NCBI RefSeq assembly: GCF_000689395.1
Contig: NZ_HG966617.1
Coordinates: 287,521 to 351,520 of the forward strand
DNA length: 64,000 nt
Source: Candidatus Phaeomarinobacter ectocarpi
GTDB taxonomy: Bacteria > Pseudomonadota > Alphaproteobacteria > CGMCC-115125
Direction: 5' to 3'
This document shows, piece after piece, positions 16,201 to 25,530 of this stretch. Every line of letters begins with the position of its first letter. Positions within the stretch are counted from its first letter, which is position 1. The translations under genes were made by a program, and so were the position numbers. Below the pieces are notes generated by a model. The model was not told the DNA's origin, made no database searches, and was given only the letters and a program-made list of their open reading frames with translations.

Positions 16201-17421
16201 ATGGAAATCGCCCCAATTCCCGGTCTCGCGGACGAGGTCAATGACATCCGGCTGCGTACGGCCAAGATCGTCAATGACAAGATCATTCCCGCCGAACCGA
16301 TCCTTTTCAAAGGCGGCAAGGACGCCGAGCCGGTCCGGGCCGAGATCAAGGAACACGTCAAGGAGCAGGGCCTGTGGGCGCCGCATCTGCCGGTTGAATA
16401 TGGCGGCATGGGCGTCGGATTTCTGGCCCACGCCTACATGAATGAAGTCATGGCCTGGTCGCCCTTTTCAGCGCGCTTGTTTGGTGTGGTGGCGCCGAAC
16501 TCGGGCAACCAGAAAGTGCTGTTGAAATACGGGACCGAAGAACAAAAGAAGAAATGGCTCGAGCCGTTGATCTCCGGAGAGATGGAAAGCTGCTTTTCCA
16601 TGACCGAGCCGGACAATGCAGGCTCTGACCCGCGCTCCATTCAAACCCGCGCCGTCCGCGAAGGGGACGAGTGGGTCATCAATGGCCACAAATGGTACAC
16701 GTCCAACGCACGCCGGGCAGACTTCGCCATTGTCATGTGCCGGACCGCCCGTGAAGAAGCGGAAGCCGGCAAGCCGAGCGACACCATGGTGCAGATCATC
16801 GTACCAATGAACTCGCCGGGTCTTGAAATCGTTCGCTCTGTCCCCGTCTGGGGACACACCCACGGCGACCATTGTGAAATAACGTATACGGACGTTCGGG
16901 TGCCTGTAGAAAATGCGCTTGGTCGCGTCGGCTCAGGGCACGCGGCCGCTCAGGACCGGCTGGGCGCTGGGCGTGTCTTCCACTGCATGAATTCCATCGG
17001 CGCCATGTGGCGGGCCTTCGACATGATGGTGACCCGCGCCATGAGCCGGGAAGTGCATGGCGGCACACTGGAGACCAAGCAGTTCGTGCAGGGTTTTATC
17101 GCGGATAGCTACATGGACATTCAGGCGGCACGTCTGATGACCATCAATTGCGCCCGCGTCATGGATGAAGGCGGTGATGCCCGCACGGACATTTCAGCCA
17201 TCAAGGTGTTTGTGCCTGCTGCCTTCGAGCGTGTGGTCGACCGCGCCATTCAAGTGCATGGTGCCCTTGGTGTCTCAGGCGATACGCCGCTTGCAGGCAT
17301 GTACACCGGCGCCCGTACCCTGCGATTGGCAGACGGTCCCGATGAAGTGCATCGCATCCTGATCGCCAAAAATGTCTTCAAACACTACAAGGCAGGTGGT
17401 AGCTGGGACTTTGGCACATAA
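16201..17421 (+). CDS. Acyl-CoA dehydrogenase
   Basis: FAD enzyme that introduces the alpha-beta double bond into acyl-CoA. 406 aa. The flavin/substrate motif MTEPDNAGSDP (about 140-150) and a C-terminal ALGVSGDTPLAGMYTGARTL then ADGPDEVH show the ACAD10/11-like subgroup. ATG 16201 follows AGGAAGG with an 8-nt spacer, so the in-frame ATG at 16111 is rejected. Electrons would pass to ETF and chain length is not predictable. The neighbouring divergent SDR may act on related substrates. Confidence 0.92.
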   Translation: MEIAPIPGLADEVNDIRLRTAKIVNDKIIPAEPILFKGGKDAEPVRAEIKEHVKEQGLWAPHLPVEYGGMGVGFLAHAYMNEVMAWSPFSARLFGVVAPNSGNQKVLLKYGTEEQKKKWLEPLISGEMESCFSMTEPDNAGSDPRSIQTRAVREGDEWVINGHKWYTSNARRADFAIVMCRTAREEAEAGKPSDTMVQIIVPMNSPGLEIVRSVPVWGHTHGDHCEITYTDVRVPVENALGRVGSGHAAAQDRLGAGRVFHCMNSIGAMWRAFDMMVTRAMSREVHGGTLETKQFVQGFIADSYMDIQAARLMTINCARVMDEGGDARTDISAIKVFVPAAFERVVDRAIQVHGALGVSGDTPLAGMYTGARTLRLADGPDEVHRILIAKNVFKHYKAGGSWDFGT

Positions 17422-17463
17422 GAGCCGGGCTGATTCTGCCGTCCCTTCTGCTCTGGAGATTCC

Positions 17464-18951
17464 ATGGCTGATGAGCGAGAAGACCTGACCCAATCCAGCG
17501 ATCCGCACCGATCCGGCGATCCGCCCCGATCCGGCGATCCTCTAAGGCGCGGTCTGCGCCCGGCTGCGTCGGAAGACCTGGTCAATCTGCGCACCCTGGA
17601 CATCGCCGTGGTGGCGGCAGGGGCTATGGGCTGTGTCCTGTTCGCGGGTCTTGTTGATGTCATGTCCATGGACGCTGCGGTGCTGCTCGCAGCAGCAATT
17701 GCGGCACTGGGTGCCGGGTGGCTGAAGTTTGCGCCGCGTGCCAGCAAGACGGTGCGTCGTGCAGAACTGCCGATGACCCGGCCGACGGCAACCCGATCCG
17801 AGTTTCCACTCACACCTGAAACCGGTGTCGCCATCATTGAGCGTCTGCCGGACCCGATCATTCTGCTGGATCGCTCCGGTCGCATCATCCTGCACAATCG
17901 CGCCGCCATGAATATTGTGGGGCAGGGCGCAGCCCGCCGTCACATCTCAACTGTCATGCGTGTGCCGGAAGTTCTCGAAGCGGTGGCGCATGTGGTGGAG
18001 GGCGAGGCTGCCCAAGTAGTTGAATACGCACAGCCTGTTCCCATCGAGCGCCATTACCACGCATTTATCGCGCCGGTCATCGCAGCCGCCAGCGACAACG
18101 CCAAGGAACGTCAGCGAAATGTGCTGATAATGCTGCACGACCTGACGACCCTCAAGCGCGCTGAGCAGATGCGGGCAGACTTTGTCGCCAATGCCAGCCA
18201 CGAGCTTCGCACGCCACTGGCATCCATGTCCGGCTTCGTGGAAACCCTGCAGGGCCCCGCGCGTGACGACCCTGATGCCCGCGACAAGTTCCTCGGCATC
18301 ATGCAAGAGCAGGCGGAGCGCATGGGCCGTCTCATCAATGATCTGCTTTCGCTCAGCCGCATCGAACTCAATGAGCATGTGCGCCCGAGCGATCGCGTGG
18401 ACCTCGCCTCCATTATTCACGACACCGCAGACATGCTGTCCCCCCTTGCTGAAAAAGAAGGGGTAACCATCAGCATCGACATCGAGGAGGGCCTGCCGCA
18501 GCCCCTGGGCGACCGCGATGAATTGGTTCAGGTCTGCCAGAACCTGCTGGCCAACGCGTTCAAATATGGCGGGTCCGGCGGCCGCGTCGAAGTCTCGCTG
18601 CGGCGCGACCGGCCTCAGGGAAGCGAAGGTACTTCCAGTGTTGATCCGTTGCCCGGCAGCATCGTCATGACCGTGCGGGACTTTGGACATGGCATTGAAC
18701 GAGAGCATATTCCGCGTCTGACAGAACGGTTCTACCGCGTGAATGTGGAGCAGAGCCGCCGTCGAGGTGGCACCGGGCTTGGACTTGCGATCGTCAAACA
18801 CATCGTCAATCGGCACATGGGCTCTTTGTCGATAGACAGCGAGCTAGGTGTTGGATCGACCTTCAAGGTGTTCCTGCCGGTTGATCAGAAATCGATTCTG
18901 GCATCGGTCGTCGCACGGTCGCCGGCGAATGTGACAGGCAATGTCATATAA
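17464..18951 (+). CDS. phoR: Phosphate-regulon sensor histidine kinase PhoR
   Basis: 495 aa inner-membrane kinase that phosphorylates PhoB when phosphate is scarce and acts as a phosphatase otherwise. A charged N-terminus with a hexapeptide repeat (SGDPxR) is followed by two membrane helices (about 44-88) and a PAS domain (about 118-220, ERLPDPIILLDRSGRI). Then come HisKA with His246 in NASHELRTPL and HATPase_c with N-box NLLANAFKYG and G-boxes DFGHGIE and GGTGLGLAIV. There is no large periplasmic domain, as expected for PhoR, which senses through PstB and PhoU. It lies 340 bp upstream of pstS. Confidence 0.95.
   Translation: MADEREDLTQSSDPHRSGDPPRSGDPLRRGLRPAASEDLVNLRTLDIAVVAAGAMGCVLFAGLVDVMSMDAAVLLAAAIAALGAGWLKFAPRASKTVRRAELPMTRPTATRSEFPLTPETGVAIIERLPDPIILLDRSGRIILHNRAAMNIVGQGAARRHISTVMRVPEVLEAVAHVVEGEAAQVVEYAQPVPIERHYHAFIAPVIAAASDNAKERQRNVLIMLHDLTTLKRAEQMRADFVANASHELRTPLASMSGFVETLQGPARDDPDARDKFLGIMQEQAERMGRLINDLLSLSRIELNEHVRPSDRVDLASIIHDTADMLSPLAEKEGVTISIDIEEGLPQPLGDRDELVQVCQNLLANAFKYGGSGGRVEVSLRRDRPQGSEGTSSVDPLPGSIVMTVRDFGHGIEREHIPRLTERFYRVNVEQSRRRGGTGLGLAIVKHIVNRHMGSLSIDSELGVGSTFKVFLPVDQKSILASVVARSPANVTGNVI
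17498..17533 (+). repeat. 18-bp tandem duplication in the phoR 5' coding region
   Basis: GCGATCCGCACCGATCCG (17498-17515) and GCGATCCGCCCCGATCCG (17516-17533) differ at one base, and a decayed third copy follows. They encode the SGDPxR repeats in the cytoplasmic N-terminal tail of PhoR. This is a possible site of replication slippage. Confidence 0.8.
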
Positions 18952-19051
18952 GACCATGCACTATGTGCGGATATGGAAAATGACGACCGTCCAGATACAA
19001 AGAGAAATCCCCAAAAAGCGCTGAAAACAGCCGTTTCACAGCAGACGCATG

Positions 19052-19069
19052 CTGTCACTGAACCGTCAT
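19052..19069 (+). promoter_or_regulatory. Pho box in front of pstS
   Basis: CTGTCAC-TGAA-CCGTCAT is a direct repeat of 7-bp half-sites with a 4-bp spacer, matching the PhoB consensus CTGTCAT-N4-CTGTCAT in 12 of 14 positions. A TAATAA hexamer at 19077-19082 can serve as the -10 element, 7 bp downstream, the usual geometry for PhoB activation. The rest of the 340-bp phoR-pstS gap appears to be untranslated leader. Confidence 0.85.
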
Positions 19070-19291
19070 CTATGCGTAATAAATCGGTCGCGGGTCCGGC
19101 CTAATTTCCGCGGCAACCGACCCGCTGAGACGGTCGGCTTGGGAAGGTGTCACCCATAGCGGCGCGCACGCTTGGCGTATTTCAGGCGGAAGCGGTCACA
19201 CACTTTTTGTTGTCTCAGGATCGTTGCCGGGTCGCCAAGGGGGCGTCTTAGGGGAATGGTCTTTGAAGATTTCCAACCGGATGGAGAAATC

Positions 19292-20326
19292 ATGAACTAT
19301 CGTAAGATGACCATCGCTGCTGCAGCGGTTGCGTCGATTGCATTCGCCGGCGCTGCCCAGGCACGCGACCAGATCCAGATCGTCGGCTCCTCGACGGTTT
19401 TCCCGTTCTCGACCCTCGTCGCTGAGCAGTTCGGCAAGACGACCGAATTCAAAACACCTGTTGTTGAATCAACTGGTTCAGGTGGCGGCATGAAGCTGTT
19501 CTGCTCAGGCGTTGGCCTTGAGCACCCGGACATCACCAATGCATCACGTCGCATCAAGTCCAGCGAATTTGAAAAGTGCACGGAAGCCGGCATCACCATC
19601 ACCGAAGTCAAGATCGGTTACGATGGCATCGTGCTCGCCAACTCAAACTCTGCACCAACATATGAACTGACCCGTCAGCAGATCTTCCTGGCACTTGCCA
19701 AGCAGGTTCCAAACGCTGAGGGCGATCTTGTTGATAACCCAAACAACAAGTGGTCCGACATTGATCCGTCACTGCCGGATGTTGAAATCGAAGTTCTGGG
19801 CCCGCCCCCGACCTCCGGTACACGTGACGCCTTCGTTGAACTCGTTATGCGCAAGGGCGCTCGCAAGTTCGACATGCTCAACACCCTGCGTGGCGAAGAC
19901 AAGAAGGCATTCCGTGCCATCTCCGACACAATGCGCGAAGACGGCAAGTTCGTTGAAGCTGGTGAAAACGACAACCTGATCGTTCAGAAGCTTGAAGCTA
20001 ACGCCAACGCTCTGGGCATCTTCGGCTTCTCCTTCCTCGAAGAAAACCGCGACAAGGTTCACGGCTCTATCGTTGAAGGCAATGAGCCGACTTTCGACTC
20101 AATCGCTTCCGGCGACTATCCCGTCTCCCGCTCACTTTTCTTCTACGTGAAGAATGAGCACGTCGGTGTGGTTCCTGGCATCAAGGAATTCGTTGCTGAA
20201 TTCGTTGCTGAAAAGGCTGTTGGCCCAGAAGGCTATGCCATCGACAAGGGTCTGATCCCGCTTCCAGACGCTGATCGTGAAGCAATGCGCGAAGGTGCAC
20301 TCGCACTGACACCGCTGACAATGTAG
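19292..20326 (+). CDS. pstS: Phosphate ABC transporter, periplasmic binding protein PstS
   Basis: 344 aa with a signal peptide (MNYRKMTIAAAAVASIAFAG...AQA). The phosphate-binding segments are IVGSSTVFPF, ESTGSGGGMKLFC and PPPTSGTRDAF. It delivers phosphate to PstCA. ATG 19292 follows GGAGA, so the longer in-frame region from 19172 is leader, not protein. Codon choice here leans to preferred codons (GAA, AAG, CTG) more than in the neighbours, consistent with high expression. A GC-rich hairpin after the stop may keep pstS mRNA more abundant than the rest of the operon. Confidence 0.95.
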   Translation: MNYRKMTIAAAAVASIAFAGAAQARDQIQIVGSSTVFPFSTLVAEQFGKTTEFKTPVVESTGSGGGMKLFCSGVGLEHPDITNASRRIKSSEFEKCTEAGITITEVKIGYDGIVLANSNSAPTYELTRQQIFLALAKQVPNAEGDLVDNPNNKWSDIDPSLPDVEIEVLGPPPTSGTRDAFVELVMRKGARKFDMLNTLRGEDKKAFRAISDTMREDGKFVEAGENDNLIVQKLEANANALGIFGFSFLEENRDKVHGSIVEGNEPTFDSIASGDYPVSRSLFFYVKNEHVGVVPGIKEFVAEFVAEKAVGPEGYAIDKGLIPLPDADREAMREGALALTPLTM

Positions 20327-20339
20327 TCAAAACGCTGGC

Positions 20340-20369
20340 GGGGCGGCGATCCATCGGGATTACCGCCCC
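20340..20369 (+). terminator. Hairpin after pstS, partial terminator or mRNA stabiliser
   Basis: GGGGCGG (20340-20346) pairs with CCGCCCC (20363-20369), and an inner ATCC/GGAT adds to the stem. There is no U-tract, so termination would be partial at best. It sits in the 267-bp pstS-pstC gap, where transporter operons commonly reduce read-through to the permease genes. The rest of that gap shows no gene. Confidence 0.55.
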
Positions 20370-20593
20370 AACGGCACTCAGACCGCAAATTTGATAATCT
20401 CTTTTTCTACCGTGCCGATTCTATCTTGCTGAATTTTCGTGCTTTTCGACGCGCAGCTTGGTGCGCCGATGGGCGCCGGAACCTCGCTTAATCAGCGGAT
20501 TTCCGGACTATTGGGGGCAAGTCAGACCGTTTCAGCGCTTCGGTCCATCATGGGCACCGGCGATGCGGCATCTGACGACGAACGAGTAACCGC

Positions 20594-21979
20594 ATGAGCG
20601 CGACCACCCTAATCCTTGTCATTCTGGTCCTGAGTTACATCGGGTACCTGTTGGGCCGCAGCAAGGCCACCTCAGTTGCGGGTGGTGAGCTGGTCTCCCT
20701 TCACTCTCTGCCCAGTTATCACGGCGCCTATGTCGCCGTATGGTGCGGCATCCCCGCCCTTGTTCTGCTCGCACTCTGGGTAGCGCTTGAGCCGCAGGTG
20801 GCGGACATGATCCTGCGGGCCAATCTGCCGGACTCAACTGTCGCAGCGCTTACGGCGCCGGAGTTGAACCTCCTTATTACAGATATCAAGAACCTTGCGA
20901 CCGGCAACATTGTCAGCCGCGAGGTTGATCCTGCCCTTCAGGCCGCCGCCGATGGCTATTCCGCGGCGCTGTGGATCGGCAACATGGCCCTGATCGTCGT
21001 GGCACTCGCGATTGCCATCCTGGGCATCGGCTACGCACGCAGCCACATCGAAAAGGATCTGCGCGCCCGTAACCGCGTCGAACGTGTCGTTCGGATCATC
21101 ATGGTTGTCGCTTCGACGATCGCGATCTTTACAACCATTGGCATTGTGGCCTCGCTGATATTTGAAGCCAGCCGCTTTTTTGCCCGCGTCTCTTGGGTTG
21201 AATTCCTCTTTGGCCTGCAGTGGAGCCCGCAGACGGCCATCCGCGCCGAGCAGGTTGGGTCGTCTGGCGCCTTTGGCGCGGTGCCGATTTTCGCTGGTAC
21301 TTTCCTTATTACCATCATCGCCATGTGTGTCGCGGTGCCGGTCGGCCTGTTCTCAGCCATCTATATGTCCGAATATGCGGGCCCCAAATTCCGCTCGGTG
21401 GCCAAGCCTATTCTTGAGGTTCTCGCAGGCGTTCCAACCGTGGTCTATGGCTTCTTTGCAGCCCTGACCGTGGCGCCGCTCTTTCGAGGGTTTGGTGAAT
21501 CTGTCGGCCTGGACGTGGCATCAGAGAGTGCACTGGCGGCGGGCATGGTCATGGGTGTCATGATCATCCCCTTTGTGTCCTCCTTGTCTGATGATGTGAT
21601 GAACGCTGTGCCGCAGACACTGCGCGACGGGTCATTTGCTCTGGGTGCCACCAAGTCTGAAACAATCAAGCAGGTCGTTGTGCCTGCTGCATTGCCGGGC
21701 ATTGTAGGCGCGGTTCTGCTGGCTGTATCTCGTGCCATTGGTGAAACCATGATTGTGGTCATGGCCGCAGGCCTGGCGGCCAACCTGACGGCCAACCCGC
21801 TCGAAGCCGTTACCACCGTCACCGTTCAGATTGTGACGCTGCTGGTCGGTGACCAGGAATTTGACAGCGCCAAGACACTGGCCGCCTTTGCGCTGGGTCT
21901 TGTTCTCTTCTTCATCACGCTCTGCCTGAACGTCTTCGCGCTCAGCATCGTTCGCAAGTACCGGGAAAAGTATGACTGA
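20594..21979 (+). CDS. pstC: Phosphate ABC transporter permease PstC
   Basis: 461 aa, one of the two membrane channels of the Pst importer. The C-terminal 270 residues are the BPD_transp_1 domain, with the EAA-type loop in LRDGSFALGATKSETIKQVV that contacts PstB. The N-terminal 170 residues add two further membrane spans and a periplasmic stretch, the extended form usual in Alphaproteobacteria (enteric PstC is about 320 aa). Its stop overlaps the pstA start by 8 nt, indicating coupled translation. Confidence 0.95.
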   Translation: MSATTLILVILVLSYIGYLLGRSKATSVAGGELVSLHSLPSYHGAYVAVWCGIPALVLLALWVALEPQVADMILRANLPDSTVAALTAPELNLLITDIKNLATGNIVSREVDPALQAAADGYSAALWIGNMALIVVALAIAILGIGYARSHIEKDLRARNRVERVVRIIMVVASTIAIFTTIGIVASLIFEASRFFARVSWVEFLFGLQWSPQTAIRAEQVGSSGAFGAVPIFAGTFLITIIAMCVAVPVGLFSAIYMSEYAGPKFRSVAKPILEVLAGVPTVVYGFFAALTVAPLFRGFGESVGLDVASESALAAGMVMGVMIIPFVSSLSDDVMNAVPQTLRDGSFALGATKSETIKQVVVPAALPGIVGAVLLAVSRAIGETMIVVMAAGLAANLTANPLEAVTTVTVQIVTLLVGDQEFDSAKTLAAFALGLVLFFITLCLNVFALSIVRKYREKYD

Positions 21980-23783
21980 CGCCACCTCAACTCCTGGATC
22001 TGTCGTCGACCGCAAGCCGGATCTGTCTCCTGCGCGCGTCCGTCGCCGCTACGCTGCTGAAACCCGCTTTCAGGCTTATGGCCTGGGCGCCATCTTTGTT
22101 GCGGTTGGTGTGCTCGTATGGTTGATCGGCTCAATCGTATGGCAGGGCCTGCCGGCCTTTACACAGTACAAGACCACCCTCAATGTTGAGCTGAGCGCGG
22201 ACGAGATCGACCCGGATAATCTCGGTGCGGCCAACTATCAGGCGCTCGCGCGCCGGGCCCTCTATGATCGCTTTCCCAATGTGACCGCGCGCCGCGACAA
22301 GCGTGAGCTTGCGTCCGTTCTGTCTGGCGGTGCGGATATCACATTGAAGGAGTTCGTTGAGGCGGACCCGTCGGTTATTGGCACGACACAGGAAGTTCAG
22401 GTGTCTGTGTCCGATAGCATGGACACTTTCCTCAAAGGTCAGATGACCGACATTGAGGAAACCAATCCGGACACAGACCTCGTCCCGTCCCAGGACGGTG
22501 ATGTAGTCACGCTTGTCGCCCCGACAGACGTATTCGCTGACGTACTGGCCTCCGTCAAAGTCGAGCTGGAGGCAGAAGCCAACAAGACACTTGAGAGTGC
22601 CCGTCGCGAAACGCGCGGCATTGCCGTAACAGAAAATGACCTTGCCGCCTTGCGCGTGCGGGTTGACCAGGCGGTTGGTCCTGAACGTGAGAGCCTCGAA
22701 TCGCGTGTTGCAGCACTTGAGACTGATATAGCCAAGCGCATCCGCAAGCTGGAGGCGTTCAACACCGAGGCAGCGAAACTGCTTGAAGTGGCAGCATCAG
22801 CCGGCGGCACCCTTGACCTGACGGTGGCTATGCCCAGCGTCCTTGTTGAAGTCAATGGCGGTGTGGTCAAAGCCGAGCAGGTTGCCAATGACCGGGTCAT
22901 CGGCAAGGCCTTTATTCCGCTTCAGTCCACAGCGCCAGCCGCTCCGGGCGAATGGACAGTCGTCACCTACGTAACGCCCGAGCGCGGGCGTCAGGTCAAC
23001 GACCAGACGGCCACCTGGTTGCGCGAGCTGCAGAAAGATGGTGCCGTCGAAAGCACGTTTGCAGACGTGTTGTTCACCAAAGGTGACAGTCGTGCACCCG
23101 AACAGGCTGGTTTGTGGGGCGCCGTTGTCGGCTCGTTCCTGACATTGATCATCACCTTGATGCTGTCATTCCCCATCGGCGTGCTGGCCGCGATATACCT
23201 GGAAGAGTTCGCACCACAAAACCGCGTTACGGATCTGATCGAAGTCAACATCAACAACCTGGCCGCCGTTCCGTCGATCGTGTTCGGTCTGCTGGGCCTG
23301 GCCATGTTCCTGAACTTCTTTGGCCTGCCGCGATCCGCGCCACTTGTCGGTGGTATGGTGCTGGCGCTCATGACCTTGCCAACGATCATCATCGCGACCC
23401 GTGCCGCGCTTAAGGCCGTGCCGCCCTCCATTCGCGAAGCAGCGCTTGGCATCGGCGCCTCCAAAGTGCAGGTCATCACCCATCACGTATTGCCACTGGC
23501 CATGCCGGGCATTTTGACCGGCACAATCATCGGCATGGCGCAGGCGCTTGGGGAAACAGCTCCACTCCTGATGATCGGCATGGTGGCCTTCATCGTGGAC
23601 GTGCCCGGCGGATTTACAGACCCCGCGACGGTGCTTCCTGTGCAGATTTACATCTGGGCTGACAGTCCCGAACGCGCCTTTGTTGCCAAGACCAGCGCCG
23701 CCATCATGGTGCTGCTCACCTTCCTGATCATGATGAATGCACTTGCTGTTCTGCTCCGCCGCCGCTTTGAGCGCCGCTGGTAG
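21972..23783 (+). CDS. pstA: Phosphate ABC transporter permease PstA with enlarged periplasmic region
   Basis: 603 aa, against roughly 300 in enteric bacteria and about 430-450 in many Alphaproteobacteria. TM1 lies at about 36-58. About 320 residues predicted to be periplasmic follow, including an acidic/basic heptad-rich stretch at about 195-265 that looks like a coiled coil. The permease core (about 378-600) has the EAA loop REAALGIGASKVQVITHHVLP. The core looks intact, so phosphate translocation is expected. The extra region resembles an expanded DUF3333 domain of unknown role. Confidence 0.93.
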   Translation: MTDATSTPGSVVDRKPDLSPARVRRRYAAETRFQAYGLGAIFVAVGVLVWLIGSIVWQGLPAFTQYKTTLNVELSADEIDPDNLGAANYQALARRALYDRFPNVTARRDKRELASVLSGGADITLKEFVEADPSVIGTTQEVQVSVSDSMDTFLKGQMTDIEETNPDTDLVPSQDGDVVTLVAPTDVFADVLASVKVELEAEANKTLESARRETRGIAVTENDLAALRVRVDQAVGPERESLESRVAALETDIAKRIRKLEAFNTEAAKLLEVAASAGGTLDLTVAMPSVLVEVNGGVVKAEQVANDRVIGKAFIPLQSTAPAAPGEWTVVTYVTPERGRQVNDQTATWLRELQKDGAVESTFADVLFTKGDSRAPEQAGLWGAVVGSFLTLIITLMLSFPIGVLAAIYLEEFAPQNRVTDLIEVNINNLAAVPSIVFGLLGLAMFLNFFGLPRSAPLVGGMVLALMTLPTIIIATRAALKAVPPSIREAALGIGASKVQVITHHVLPLAMPGILTGTIIGMAQALGETAPLLMIGMVAFIVDVPGGFTDPATVLPVQIYIWADSPERAFVAKTSAAIMVLLTFLIMMNALAVLLRRRFERRW

Positions 23784-23829
23784 ACGACTGCACTGAAACG
23801 CGCATACAAACGCATAGAGGACGATCTCA

Positions 23830-24645
23830 ATGTCAGTTGCCGAGAATATCTCTGAAGCCCCGACCACTGAGCCGGCTGCGACCAATGCACCGGTGAAAAT
23901 GGAAACGCGCGACGTCAATGTCTTCTACGGTGAGAAGCAGGCCCTGTTTGATGTCAGCCTGGACATCCGCAAGAACCAGGTCACGTCCCTTATCGGACCG
24001 TCCGGCTGTGGCAAGTCCACCTATCTGCGCTGCCTCAATCGTATGAACGATGTGATCGACATTGCGCGCATCACCGGGTCGATCAAGCTGGACGAAGACA
24101 ACATCTACGATCCGAATGTGGACGTGGTGGAAATTCGCGCCCGCATCGGCATGGTGTTTCAAAAGCCAAACCCGTTCCCCAAATCCATCTACGACAATAT
24201 TTCCTACGGCCCGCGCATTCACGGCATCGCGGCCACCAAGAACGAGATGGACGAAATCGTTGAAGTGTCGCTCCGGCGCGCCGGCCTTTGGGAAGAGGTC
24301 AAAGACCGTCTGGCCGAGCCCGGCACCGGCCTGTCCGGCGGTCAGCAGCAACGTCTGTGCATTGCCCGCGCAATTGCCGTGTCACCGGAAGTGATCCTCA
24401 TGGACGAGCCATGCTCTGCCCTTGACCCGATCGCGACCGCCCGCATCGAAGAGCTGATCGATGAGCTCAAGGACAATTACACGATCGCCATCGTTACCCA
24501 CTCCATGCAGCAGGCGGCACGCGTGTCCCAGCGCACGGCGTTTTTCCACCTGGGCATTCTGGTGGAAGAAGGTGACACAGAGCAGATTTTCACGAACCCG
24601 CGCGATGAGCGGACCCAGGACTACATCACCGGCCGTTTTGGTTAG
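23830..24645 (+). CDS. pstB: Phosphate ABC transporter ATPase PstB
   Basis: 271 aa ATPase powering Pst import and linking it to PhoR signalling. Walker [10 protein letters not shown] is at residues 56-64, the signature is [14 protein letters not shown], Walker B is [12 protein letters not shown], and the switch His is in IVTHSM. A 22-residue N-terminal extension precedes the usual start of PstB, but the ATG at 23830 is the only convincing start. Lies 46 bp after pstA. Confidence 0.97.
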   Translation: MSVAENISEAPTTEPAATNAPVKMETRDVNVFYGEKQALFDVSLDIRKNQVTSLIGPSGCGKSTYLRCLNRMNDVIDIARITGSIKLDEDNIYDPNVDVVEIRARIGMVFQKPNPFPKSIYDNISYGPRIHGIAATKNEMDEIVEVSLRRAGLWEEVKDRLAEPGTGLSGGQQQRLCIARAIAVSPEVILMDEPCSALDPIATARIEELIDELKDNYTIAIVTHSMQQAARVSQRTAFFHLGILVEEGDTEQIFTNPRDERTQDYITGRFG

Positions 24646-24742
24646 TTCGTAGATGCGCCTACACTGTTCAGCCAGACCTGCATAATAAGTCGCGCGGGCT
24701 GAGCGCTACACCGGGCCAAGGCCCAATCGGGAGAGACCCCAA

Positions 24743-25477
24743 GTGCAAGAGCATATCGTTACGTCCTTTGAAGAGGCTCTCGATAGTATCAACGAAAGCC
24801 TCGCACGCATGGGTGGCCTTGCTGAGAAGCAGCTGGCCGACTCCATCGAAGCAATCACGCGCCGAGACCGGGCCCTGGCCGAACAGACTGTTGCGTCCGA
24901 CAAGCAGATTGATGCCCTGGAAGTGGACATTGAAGCACAGGCATTGCGCCTGATTGCTCTGCGCCAGCCAATGGCGATCGACCTGCGCGAGACAGTGTCC
25001 GCCATCAAGATTTCATCAGACCTTGAGCGCATCGGTGATCTGGCAAAAAACATTTCAAAGCGTGCGCTTGCCGTTGATCAGGCAAGTCCGGGTCGCGCCA
25101 TGCAGGGACTGGAGCGGATGGGCCGTCAGGTTCTCAACCAGCTCAAGGAAGTTCTCGACGCCTACGCGCAGCGCGACAATGACCGTGCCATGGTTGTGTG
25201 GCGGCGCGATGAAGAGATTGACGAGATGTACAACTCCCTTTTCCGGGAGTTGCTCACCTACATGATGGAAGACCCGCGCACGATTTCGCTGTGCACGCAT
25301 CTTCTCTTCGTCGCCAAAAATCTTGAGCGCATCGGTGACCACTCCACCAACATCGCTGAAACGATCCAGTTCCTTGTGACCGGAGAAGCCCTTGGCGAAA
25401 GCCGGCCGAAGGGCGACACGACCAGTGTCACAAGCATGGAGTATCCAACCGACGCAGAAACGCCGACGCAGTCATGA
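24743..25477 (+). CDS. phoU: Phosphate signalling regulator PhoU
   Basis: 244 aa, two PhoU helical-bundle domains (about 10-110 and 120-220), each with the conserved metal-binding acidic motif (DLERIGDLAKNI and NLERIGDHSTNI). It holds PhoR in its phosphatase state when phosphate is plentiful and restrains Pst. The start is a GTG at 24743 preceded by GGGAGAG. The stop overlaps a possible upstream start of phoB. Confidence 0.96.
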   Translation: MQEHIVTSFEEALDSINESLARMGGLAEKQLADSIEAITRRDRALAEQTVASDKQIDALEVDIEAQALRLIALRQPMAIDLRETVSAIKISSDLERIGDLAKNISKRALAVDQASPGRAMQGLERMGRQVLNQLKEVLDAYAQRDNDRAMVVWRRDEEIDEMYNSLFRELLTYMMEDPRTISLCTHLLFVAKNLERIGDHSTNIAETIQFLVTGEALGESRPKGDTTSVTSMEYPTDAETPTQS

Positions 25478-25530
25478 TGCAACTCTCGACCGCGCCAGCA
25501 CCTGCGAAAGCAATGTCCGGGGCAAGACCA

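Noticed and set aside
19172-19291. Extended N-terminus of PstS
   Set aside because: The in-frame extension lacks a ribosome site and would hide a good signal peptide that starts at 19292 behind GGAGA.
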